Assembly: GCA_020718965.1 (NCBI GenBank)
Contig: DYRE01000123.1
Location: 1 to 6,699, forward strand
DNA from: Desulfomonile tiedjei
GTDB lineage: Bacteria; Desulfobacterota; Desulfomonilia; Desulfomonilales; Desulfomonilaceae
Length of the DNA: 6,699 bases
Direction of reading: 5' to 3'
Position numbers and translations under genes: made by a program. Of this stretch, positions 1-6,389 are shown piece by piece; within the stretch, counting starts at the first letter, position 1, and the number at the start of each line of letters is the position of its first letter. A model generated the notes under the pieces. The model was not told where the DNA came from. It saw nothing but the letters and a program-made list of their open reading frames with translations, and did not search any database.

Positions 1-768
1 AACCCCTCCTTCCCAGGTAAGTTTCGACGCGAGATCGGCAAATTTTTCCTGGAGTTGAGGTCTCAATTTTCCTTCACCTATGATCCTCAATGTAACATCC
101 AAATCTCGTATGGCTTCGATCAGAGAACTAATGTTTTTTTCTGCAGCTATTCTGCCTACAAAGATTACGGATGCGTTCGGGCGTCGAAAGTTCAGAGGAC
201 GAAAAAGGCTAGTGTCTACATAATTGGGGATTACAGCCACTTTCTTTTCAGACTCTGGAAGCCTTGAGATGACTTCATGTCTCATGGCGGCTGTGGTAAC
301 TATTATCCTGTGTGCTCCCGAGAACACCTTTCCCTCGACTCGGAAAGCCTCTCTGGCAATTGCGGATTCGGCGCCATGCTCACGAACAGCGTTTTGAGAC
401 CACATATATCCGCAGCGAGCAATCAGAGGTTTTCCAAACCTGTCTGCCACATGCAAAGCCAATTCAGCGCCATAACTCTGGTTCGTCTTTATAACATTTA
501 AGCGGTTGAGAGTTTTCTCATGAATTATCGGCAAACCAGATTCGTAATCTTCAATACTGAGGTCGTCCTCGTTGCAGCAAATTCTGATTTTCGGCAGCCG
601 GTCAACATATTTCAGATCTCTTTCGTCTCCATAAGTGAAGAACGTAACCTCATTCCCGGCATCAACCATTCTATTGTATATCGCTATTTCCCGGTCCAGG
701 TTTCCGACCATATCCCATGTCTTCAATGACACCCCTCGAGTGAAAAAGAGTCCCAGGTGAAAATTCAT
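1..768 (-). CDS. Glycosyltransferase, GT-B fold, family 4-like (3' end cut by window edge)
   Basis: Translating the minus strand from the ATG at 768 gives 256 uninterrupted codons that run off the left edge, so the C-terminal part is missing. The protein should transfer a sugar from a nucleotide donor onto a growing cytoplasmic glycan. Visible family features are the start of the C-terminal donor domain with IPNYVDTSLFRP (about residues 180-191), VGRIAAEKN (204-212) and IIGEGKLRPQL (229-239), which are the usual GT4 landmarks. The catalytic E-x7-E region would lie beyond the edge and cannot be checked. The N-terminal half (1-175) fits an acceptor-binding domain but is less typical. The ATG overlaps the TGA of the upstream gene as ATGA, which suggests translational coupling. 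Only a weak AGAG precedes it. Sugar and linkage cannot be told. The family call is firm. Confidence 0.88.
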   Translation of the reverse strand, partial: MNFHLGLFFTRGVSLKTWDMVGNLDREIAIYNRMVDAGNEVTFFTYGDERDLKYVDRLPKIRICCNEDDLSIEDYESGLPIIHEKTLNRLNVIKTNQSYGAELALHVADRFGKPLIARCGYMWSQNAVREHGAESAIAREAFRVEGKVFSGAHRIIVTTAAMRHEVISRLPESEKKVAVIPNYVDTSLFRPLNFRRPNASVIFVGRIAAEKNISSLIEAIRDLDVTLRIIGEGKLRPQLQEKFADLASKLTWEGGV

Positions 769-2789
769 GAGGCTATTTCTCTGGCTATTTCAATATATTT
801 GGCTGCTACATCTTCCAGTCTTGAGACTGTTATTAAATTCTGGAAGGTTTCGTAGTTGTCAACCATATCGTCAAGTTGAGACAGAATTTCTTCTTGAGTG
901 CGAAACGCAAGTCCGCCGGCCTTCACAAGTTCAGGATGTCCACCGTCTTCGTAATATATTGCGGGTAAGCCGCAAGACAAGGCTTCGATTAGCGCATTGG
1001 AACAGGGATCATTCTTACTGGCGGTGATATAAATGTCGTGATTGCGGAGCAAGTCGGCCAATTCGCCTGAGGGAACCGGAGGGATATGATTTATTTGTCC
1101 GAACTTCTCTGAAACGTTTCCGACAAAGGTGTATTCGAATCGGCTCCAGTCCAGGTTACCTTCAAGCCATTTATATATCGGTCCACCTTTCCTCGGATTG
1201 TTGGACCAACTGGTAGAGATAAGCCTTATTTTCCGGCTTCGGCTAAAATCTATTCGACCATTCGGATGGAAAATTTCGTCATCAACCGCATTATTAATTA
1301 TCACCGGCTGAATTGGTTTGTATCCCATTGCCACTATTTGCTTATATGTCCACGTTGACTGCAACACCGTAGCAGAAGCGAATTTCTGATTGAGTTCAAA
1401 ACAGAGTTCGTCTTTTTCTCTGTCATATCCTCTGATCAGGTGAATTGGCCCGTCGATTCTGTGAACCACGTTCAACCTGTTTCTCTTGCTGAACTCTAGA
1501 AATCTGTCTACGTCAAAATGGACAGAATTCAAGATATAAGCGTCTATTGTTTTGTCGAGTTCATTTTCACGCACACTGACCCCAATTTTCAACAAGGCCT
1601 TTTTCAGGGCCAGCATAAACTGATTGCCTCCTCCGTAAGGGGGCTCGAAGAAGCTGTGCCAAAGACAAACGGTAAAATCTGATTTAGGTTTCAATCTTCT
1701 GGAAGCATTTTTCGAAACTGGGTTGGCAATCCCTTTTGATAGAAATTGATTGGCGTTTTTCTCAAAATTGGACAAGGCTTTTTCTATTCTTGCGTAAACA
1801 CCTGTAAAGTCTCTAACAACTGAATCAGGAGAATGCCTGTCCAGAATCCTTTTGTAGAGTCCATCCACCATCTCAGAGAGAACATTTTCTCTAATATCTT
1901 TATCTATAATGTTGGCCGCCTCAATAGGGTCTTTGTAAACACATGATGGTTCCAGAACATCCATCGCAATTCCTACTCTGGAACTTATGACTTTGCATTT
2001 TGACGCGCCTGCTTCAAGAATTGAATGTGGCCCTCCCTCTGACCTGCTACTTACGATATACAGGTCTATGAGGTTGTACAAAATGTCCAGGGTTTCCCGA
2101 GAGAGCATATTAAAACTGATGTCGTCGTTTTGCGTCTCTTGTCCCACATAAGTAAAGGGTATCTGACATGACCTGAGTTGCCTGATCAACCATTGACGCC
2201 TTGGACCGGCCAGCACAACGTGAAATTTCAGCCCTCTTCTCCTCAGGATTTTGAGAATTTCCAATAAGATATCAGGCCCCTTAACCATTTTAGGCGACTT
2301 GAGATCGCTACCCTCTGTGTCCCGTTGAAAGGACCCTATAAGATAGACATCTGATGGTATTCTGTGGTCATTTCTGAATTGTTTCAGCGGCGAATCATCC
2401 GGCAATATAGGCCGAAACACTTTCGTGTCTATAACGTATGGAACCATATCGCTATTGATTCCAACAGACTTGAGCTGTTTTTTGGCCTGATGACTCCTGG
2501 AGATCCATGTGGACACCAAAGGAACAATGTGACGATGAGCAGGAATGGAAAAATATCGAAAAGGTTCCCCTGGGACGTGACAGATAATCCATTTACCAAC
2601 AAGTTGTTCCCGGGGCAGAAGGTTTAGTCCTTCCCACCAGACAGTGTGGACTACTTGACAGTCTTCCAGACCGACAAGATCGACTATACCCTTAATCGCA
2701 TCAGAGGCAAGCCTGAGGTCCTCGTCCAGCGCCCATCCGATGTCGTCACCTCCCGTCAAAAAAACTTTTATCTTGTTCACAGCTTGCAA
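765..2789 (-). CDS. Tandem glycosyltransferase with two GT-B (family 4-like) domains
   Basis: This 674-aa protein is about twice the length of a single GT4 enzyme and carries two complete-looking glycosyltransferase units. Unit 1 (about residues 5-340) has KGPDI (170-174), VVLAGPRR (191-198) and a clean E-x7-E in EGGPHSILE (251-259). A hydrophilic linker (about 340-370) follows. Unit 2 (about 371-674) has GGGNQF (386-391), HRIDGPIHL (443-451), INNAV (498-502), STSWSNNPRKGG (525-536) and the catalytic-region motif DPCSNALIE (594-602), where the first acidic residue is Asp. Such a protein probably adds two sugars in sequence to a cytoplasmic lipid-linked glycan. That is inference, since one unit could be regulatory. 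The start is either TTG at 2789, with GGAG 7 nt upstream, or GTG at 2780, which overlaps the upstream stop as GTGA. The downstream gene overlaps the TGA by three bases. No frameshift is seen between the units. Sampled 60-base lines are AT-richer than in wzt. Confidence 0.9.
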   Translation of the reverse strand: MQAVNKIKVFLTGGDDIGWALDEDLRLASDAIKGIVDLVGLEDCQVVHTVWWEGLNLLPREQLVGKWIICHVPGEPFRYFSIPAHRHIVPLVSTWISRSHQAKKQLKSVGINSDMVPYVIDTKVFRPILPDDSPLKQFRNDHRIPSDVYLIGSFQRDTEGSDLKSPKMVKGPDILLEILKILRRRGLKFHVVLAGPRRQWLIRQLRSCQIPFTYVGQETQNDDISFNMLSRETLDILYNLIDLYIVSSRSEGGPHSILEAGASKCKVISSRVGIAMDVLEPSCVYKDPIEAANIIDKDIRENVLSEMVDGLYKRILDRHSPDSVVRDFTGVYARIEKALSNFEKNANQFLSKGIANPVSKNASRRLKPKSDFTVCLWHSFFEPPYGGGNQFMLALKKALLKIGVSVRENELDKTIDAYILNSVHFDVDRFLEFSKRNRLNVVHRIDGPIHLIRGYDREKDELCFELNQKFASATVLQSTWTYKQIVAMGYKPIQPVIINNAVDDEIFHPNGRIDFSRSRKIRLISTSWSNNPRKGGPIYKWLEGNLDWSRFEYTFVGNVSEKFGQINHIPPVPSGELADLLRNHDIYITASKNDPCSNALIEALSCGLPAIYYEDGGHPELVKAGGLAFRTQEEILSQLDDMVDNYETFQNLITVSRLEDVAAKYIEIAREIAS

Positions 2790-3487
2790 GCTCTAACTCC
2801 AAATCCTGTGGTGTAACCAATCAGGTTTTCCTGACTGGCTTTTTTGTTTCGGTCGTCACTCCTGATAGCGCCCTGCTTCAGCATACCGAGCAGAATGCCT
2901 ATAACCTGCAGCGTCCTGGCCCTTTCCGGTCCCCAGGTTTTCGTTCTTGAGTACGTGTAATAGCGAATCATATCAACCAGAACGCTCCAAAACCCGCCCT
3001 GATTTTCGATCAGAATTTCTCCGAAACCCTGTGAACCCATTACCTCGCGCCAGTAAAAACCGGTGTACCTGCCATAGTCGCTTGGATCCGCGTGTATTGG
3101 AAAACTGAATGGAACGCATACTAGAGCCTCTCCAGACCTCTTGAGCACACGGTGGATTTCACCGACTACTCTTACTGGATCCGGAACATGCTCCAGAAGC
3201 TCAGAACAAATCACACAATCAAAAACGTTCTCCCGAAAGGGAAGCACAGACGCGTCAGACTGCACATCGGGTTTTTTCGATAGTGACAGGTTCGCGTAAG
3301 TTACCACGAGTTCGAATCTGTCCAGGTCGAATATTCCTCTTTTTTCCGTGCGATTGCCTCCCAGGTCTAGAATAATGGAACCTGGTTCGAGCTTGGCAAC
3401 CTGTCTCGCATGAAACTCATCGACGTAATAACGTCTCAGGGAATACGAGATGTCTCTAGCTTGATCTTTTCCTAACAGACTATTCAT
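2777..3487 (-). CDS. Class I SAM-dependent methyltransferase (Methyltransf_11-like)
   Basis: This 236-aa protein should transfer a methyl group from S-adenosylmethionine, most likely to a sugar or chain end given its neighbours. Motif I is IILDLGGN (residues 38-45), the glycine-rich SAM loop. LPF (82-84) and FDCVICSELLEHVPDP (89-104) form the acidic/post-II region, and LKRSGEALVCVPF (115-127) is the following strand. SFPIHADPSDYGRYT (128-142) resembles a segment common in methyltransferases of polysaccharide clusters. The C-terminal segment GYTTGFG (224-230) also fits that subgroup. There is no signal peptide or membrane segment, so it is cytosolic. The ATG at 3487 is preceded by GAGG only 2 nt away, which is tight, but no better in-frame ATG, GTG or TTG is seen nearby. 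The gene begins 29 nt after the upstream stop. Its 3' end overlaps the next gene. Substrate unknown. Confidence 0.87.
   Translation of the reverse strand: MNSLLGKDQARDISYSLRRYYVDEFHARQVAKLEPGSIILDLGGNRTEKRGIFDLDRFELVVTYANLSLSKKPDVQSDASVLPFRENVFDCVICSELLEHVPDPVRVVGEIHRVLKRSGEALVCVPFSFPIHADPSDYGRYTGFYWREVMGSQGFGEILIENQGGFWSVLVDMIRYYTYSRTKTWGPERARTLQVIGILLGMLKQGAIRSDDRNKKASQENLIGYTTGFGVRACKL
2797..2800 (-). promoter_or_regulatory. Shine-Dalgarno GGAG before the TTG start of the tandem glycosyltransferase
   Basis: On the minus strand GGAG is followed by seven bases (TTAGAGC) and then TTG at 2789-2787, which is ideal spacing. The competing GTG at 2780 would be 16 nt away, too far for this site. 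This favours the TTG start, although the GTGA overlap at 2777-2780 is a common coupling layout. The site lies inside the 3' end of the upstream methyltransferase gene. Confidence 0.55.
2817..2845 (+). terminator. Terminator-like hairpin with T-run on the antisense strand
   Basis: On the plus strand CCAATCAGG, loop TTTT, CCTGACTGG forms an eight-pair stem with one A-C mismatch and is followed by C and six Ts (2840-2845). This is the layout of a weak Rho-independent terminator for transcription opposite to the operon. It lies inside the methyltransferase coding sequence, so it may be a chance result of the codons for K-K-A-S-Q-E-N-L. No plus-strand gene is supported upstream of it. Confidence 0.25.
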
Positions 3488-3516
3488 TGCCTCGGGATAG
3501 ACTTTGACGGAAACAA

Positions 3517-4449
3517 TTAGTTTCGTGAGATTCCTGGATAAGCCGCTGGGGTTGAAGCTGCTCCAATCAGGGAATTGTAGATGAGATTCAGCCAGGTGTC
3601 GAGTGAAACCCCTGAGGTATGGTCTCCTGTTGATTTTCGTACGCCGCGCCCTAAATGCAGGAAGATTATATTCCCTTCTTCATCAAAGGCCCGGTCTACT
3701 TTAAACCCTTTTAGCGGCGATGTAACCGGTATTTGGTTTTCGAGTCCGGGTTCCCATAAGGTATTCCTGCATGAAAATACTTCATATCCTGCATCCCTGA
3801 GCCTTATTGTAACCTTATCCCCCACATCCATCTTGGGAAGCTCTGGAAAAAAATCCAGTCTCATTTTCCTGAACGTCTGGTAATCGAACATGTAACCCAG
3901 AACGTGAAGGACGCCTTCGGGATCCCTTGCTCTATCCAGGCGAACTCCCGCAGCTTTTACCCGACCATTGATTTTTGAGCTCAGGAATGACAACCAGTTC
4001 ACATTGCAGGGAATGGTGTCCATGTGCATTGTCATGACATACCGACTCAACTGGTCAATAAGCCTGATACCAATTTCCAGCCCAATAGCGTTGGCGTAGC
4101 TACCCCACTTTTTCTGATCATCTATGCCTGGAAATCCCGATTCCTGTACATCAGGAGGAAAGGGTTCCACACGATTCAGGGCGAGGTTGATCTCATCTCT
4201 CTCGAACAACCAGTTGAGATTCTCCATCGGTGAATTGTTATCCACCACCCAGACTTCATGAGGATCTGGTGTGAAATGCTTTACCCCATCGAGACAGGCG
4301 CGAAGAATGTTTATCCCCGCATCGTTGATCATGCGAGAAATTATTATGAGGCGCGGAGCTTCGGGCTGCTCTTTTTTTCTCCGTAGGACCTCTACCGCAT
4401 AAACCCGCCCGTCAATTGTCAGTTCAACCGGTTCGGTGGACAGAGGCAT
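3517..4449 (-). CDS. Glycosyltransferase, GT-A fold, family 2-like
   Basis: This 310-aa protein looks like a family 2-type sugar transferase. After a roughly 32-residue N-terminal extension, strand one is RLIIISRM (33-40), followed by a helix and HEVWVVDNNSP (64-74), the nucleotide-binding strand with the VDNNSP signature. MTMHMDTIPCNVNWL (139-153) sits where the metal-binding D-x-D normally is, but here reads HMD. DVGDKVTIRLRDAGYEVF (208-225) resembles the acceptor-side region after the catalytic Asp. No transmembrane helices are evident, so it is probably soluble or peripheral on the inner membrane. It starts immediately after the upstream TGA with no gap, with a good GGAG 9 nt before the ATG. 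It sits between two methyltransferase genes, consistent with making a methylated sugar unit. The fold is likely; the exact family and activity are less sure because of the weak D-x-D. Confidence 0.75.
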   Translation of the reverse strand: MPLSTEPVELTIDGRVYAVEVLRRKKEQPEAPRLIIISRMINDAGINILRACLDGVKHFTPDPHEVWVVDNNSPMENLNWLFERDEINLALNRVEPFPPDVQESGFPGIDDQKKWGSYANAIGLEIGIRLIDQLSRYVMTMHMDTIPCNVNWLSFLSSKINGRVKAAGVRLDRARDPEGVLHVLGYMFDYQTFRKMRLDFFPELPKMDVGDKVTIRLRDAGYEVFSCRNTLWEPGLENQIPVTSPLKGFKVDRAFDEEGNIIFLHLGRGVRKSTGDHTSGVSLDTWLNLIYNSLIGAASTPAAYPGISRN

Positions 4450-5130
4450 TCAGCTTTTCTCCGAGGTGATATCTTCTCCGGACGGCTTGACTCCCACGAT
4501 AATGACGCTGTCGCACCAGTCTATTCTAAATTCCTGGCATACTGTTTCCACAATCCAGCGTTTCAGTGGATCAGGCGTGAGTGGATGCTTGTTGTAACGG
4601 CCAATGTTTTCAATTTCAAAGCCGGCGCACTTGAGAAGACTGTAAAGATCATTGGCGGCCCAGGGAGTTACGTGGGAAATGTCCCTTTGCCTCACTGGGT
4701 GCGCGGCGTTTGGGACCGTTACAAGGAATCTGCCGCCATTTGACAGTTTTAAAAAGGTAGACGCAACCAGATCGAGAGCATCCTGAACAGCAACATGTTC
4801 CAGAACCTGGTTCGCAATGGCCAAATCAAAACTCAGCTCCCCCGGAATTTCCTGGAAAGACCGAAAGTCGAATGCCCCATCCGGGTCGGTGTCCAGGCAA
4901 TAATAAAATGACGTAACAGAGAGTATGGTCTCACGAAAAGGTTTATGAACCCCTGCTCCTATATCGAGAACCCTGTTCCCGGGCTGCAGTAGCGACAGGA
5001 TCTCATTATGAGGATTCTTGAGAGGAAAATTCTGCACGGCGCCGTATCGCGAGAAGCATTCTCCTCGCCATTTCATGAGCCGGTTCCATGATTGTATTAG
5101 CGATTCAGCCAGTTGTAGATCCCTCCACAT
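4450..5130 (-). CDS. Class I SAM-dependent methyltransferase next to wzt
   Basis: This 226-aa cytosolic enzyme has the expected class I order: motif I VLDIGAG (residues 54-60); an acidic strand end YCLDTDPDGAFDF (77-89); FDLAIANQVLEHV (101-113), typical of the Methyltransf_11/23 group; then LSNGGRFLVTVPNAAHP (129-145). HVTPW (153-157) and a helix before CAGFEI (168-173) fit the same group. It probably methylates a sugar hydroxyl or a chain terminus. Placement directly after wzt makes a terminal-modification role attractive, but there is no fused kinase domain or long coiled coil of the WbdD sort. The ATG at 5130 lies inside the end of wzt (26-nt overlap) and has no upstream Shine-Dalgarno. 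A strong GGAGGG lies just downstream of it, so the true start may be later: CTG at 5112 or ATG at 5076 are in frame. The core domain is intact with any of these starts. Confidence 0.87.
   Translation of the reverse strand: MWRDLQLAESLIQSWNRLMKWRGECFSRYGAVQNFPLKNPHNEILSLLQPGNRVLDIGAGVHKPFRETILSVTSFYYCLDTDPDGAFDFRSFQEIPGELSFDLAIANQVLEHVAVQDALDLVASTFLKLSNGGRFLVTVPNAAHPVRQRDISHVTPWAANDLYSLLKCAGFEIENIGRYNKHPLTPDPLKRWIVETVCQEFRIDWCDSVIIVGVKPSGEDITSEKS
4459..4462 (-). promoter_or_regulatory. Shine-Dalgarno GGAG before the family 2-like glycosyltransferase
   Basis: GGAG is followed by nine bases and the ATG at 4449, and supports that start even though there is no gap after the upstream stop. The site lies within the last codons of the upstream methyltransferase. 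Confidence 0.6.
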
Positions 5131-6382
5131 CCATGCCGGACGATAACTTCAGACCCTTTGAATTAACCGTCACCTGATCAAAAGGAATCAAACTCCAATC
5201 GACTTTCCCTCTGACAATTCCCCTTGACCTCTCTGGCCCAGTCACTGCAAAACTCACTATACCGGCTATTCTTTCGAGTGTTTCAAAAGAGGCGGCGTCT
5301 CGGGCTGCAAAGTGAGCCTCGTAAGCCCCTGTGGATAACCTGTTTTCCGCATACCATGCCCTGAGTATATAATGATTCTGGGGACCCGGGCCAACAAGAC
5401 CGTCTTCTTTAGACACGTTCCACTTGCAAAGGATCCCTGCCGCGTTAAGAATGCCCAAGGAGAACATGGGGTGATCCAGATCCCTGTTTATCTGAAGGTC
5501 TACTTCTATACCGAAAGGCACACCGGCCGTGACCTCTGTAATGGTATCCCCTGCCTCATCAAACAGCCTTGCTCCAAAAATATTTACGTCTTCACTGGTT
5601 ATACGGCTCCTGACCCTATGCTCCAACCTTTTCTGTTCCGAATGAAACACTAGCGTTTCATACGCATTGATGGCCTTCAGGGCTGATCCGTTAAAAAGAA
5701 GAGAGCCATTTTCGAGCAATATTCCGCTTTTTGCAACGAACTGAAGTGTTTCTAGGCTATGGCTTACCAACAGTATGGTAGCCCCGCTTTCCCTCATTTC
5801 TTTTACTTTAGCAAAACTCTTGTTCTGAAACTTCAGATCGCCTACAGCAAAAGTCTCATCAATGAGCACTACATCGCTTTTGATGTTCACAGCAACACCA
5901 AAACCCAGGCGACTTAACATTCCACTCGAATACATTCGCACCGGTTGATCGAACCAGTCGCCAAGTTCAGTGAAGTCTTCAACATCGGGCAGTATTCGCT
6001 CTACCTCGGAACTAGAAAGGCCCATAATAGCTCCCAGTAGTCGAACATTTTCCCTCCCGGTCAATTCTGTGTTAAGGCCGGCGTTCAATTCTATCATGGG
6101 AAAAATACGGCCCAGAATTTCCACCCTGCCTCTGGTCGGAGCGGTCACCCCTGCGAGGACTTTAAGCAGCGTGCTCTTGCCTGCCCCGTTCCGGCCCACA
6201 ATACCAAGGGTCTCTCCTCTTCTCACTTCAAGATTTATATCCTTGAGGGCCCACCGATCATCATCCTCACAGACAAATCCACGTCCGGTGATCAGGTTGA
6301 GCCCCTTACGCAGACAAAGCGGAAAGGGAAATCCGTATCTCTTCCATAAACCATCTATTCTGATCGTCACGTCACTCGACAT
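5105..6382 (-). CDS. wzt: Polysaccharide ABC exporter ATP-binding subunit, Wzt-like, with C-terminal glycan-binding domain
   Basis: This subunit powers export of a lipid-linked polysaccharide across the inner membrane together with the permease encoded just upstream. The N-terminal ATPase (about residues 4-245) shows Walker A GRNGAGKST (63-71), a conserved Wzt-type stretch ELNAGLNTELTGREN (98-112), signature YSSGM (151-155) in place of LSGGQ as is usual in this family, Walker B DVVLIDE (170-176) and the H-loop His208. From about 265 to 400 a beta-rich region follows that fits the Wzt C-terminal domain, which in O9a-type systems binds the modified non-reducing end of the glycan. The length of 425 aa matches the long, domain-bearing class and exceeds the roughly 250 aa of short KpsT/TagH-type ATPases. 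The ATG at 6382 lies 7 nt after the permease stop without a clear Shine-Dalgarno, so coupling is likely. The ligand of the C-terminal domain cannot be read from sequence. Confidence 0.95.
   Translation of the reverse strand: MSSDVTIRIDGLWKRYGFPFPLCLRKGLNLITGRGFVCEDDDRWALKDINLEVRRGETLGIVGRNGAGKSTLLKVLAGVTAPTRGRVEILGRIFPMIELNAGLNTELTGRENVRLLGAIMGLSSSEVERILPDVEDFTELGDWFDQPVRMYSSGMLSRLGFGVAVNIKSDVVLIDETFAVGDLKFQNKSFAKVKEMRESGATILLVSHSLETLQFVAKSGILLENGSLLFNGSALKAINAYETLVFHSEQKRLEHRVRSRITSEDVNIFGARLFDEAGDTITEVTAGVPFGIEVDLQINRDLDHPMFSLGILNAAGILCKWNVSKEDGLVGPGPQNHYILRAWYAENRLSTGAYEAHFAARDAASFETLERIAGIVSFAVTGPERSRGIVRGKVDWSLIPFDQVTVNSKGLKLSSGMDVEGSTTG
5121..5126 (-). promoter_or_regulatory. GGAGGG ribosome-binding-like site inside the wzt/methyltransferase overlap
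   Basis: The strongest Shine-Dalgarno-like sequence noticed in the window falls three codons before the end of wzt's unique reading and downstream of the methyltransferase ATG at 5130, so it cannot serve that ATG. In frame, CTG at 5112-5110 follows the GGAGG core by 9 nt, and the next ATG is at 5076. It may mark a non-ATG start for the methyltransferase, or it may only reflect the Wzt codons for V-E-G. Confidence 0.35.
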
Positions 6383-6389
6383 TTAAGGG

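Noticed and set aside
277..729. Several plus-strand open frames of 60-74 codons in the left 770 bases
   Set aside because: They lie opposite a clear minus-strand glycosyltransferase frame that is open to the edge, and their translations show no recognisable domain.
3488..3516. 29-nt gap as a possible internal promoter or regulatory site
   Set aside because: It is too short for a full promoter, no -35/-10 pair is apparent, and the only notable feature is GAGG 2 nt before the methyltransferase ATG.
5970..6386. 138-codon plus-strand open frame opposite the 5' half of wzt
   Set aside because: It mirrors the ATPase coding strand, is rich in Ser/Arg/Pro as antisense frames often are, and has no family features.
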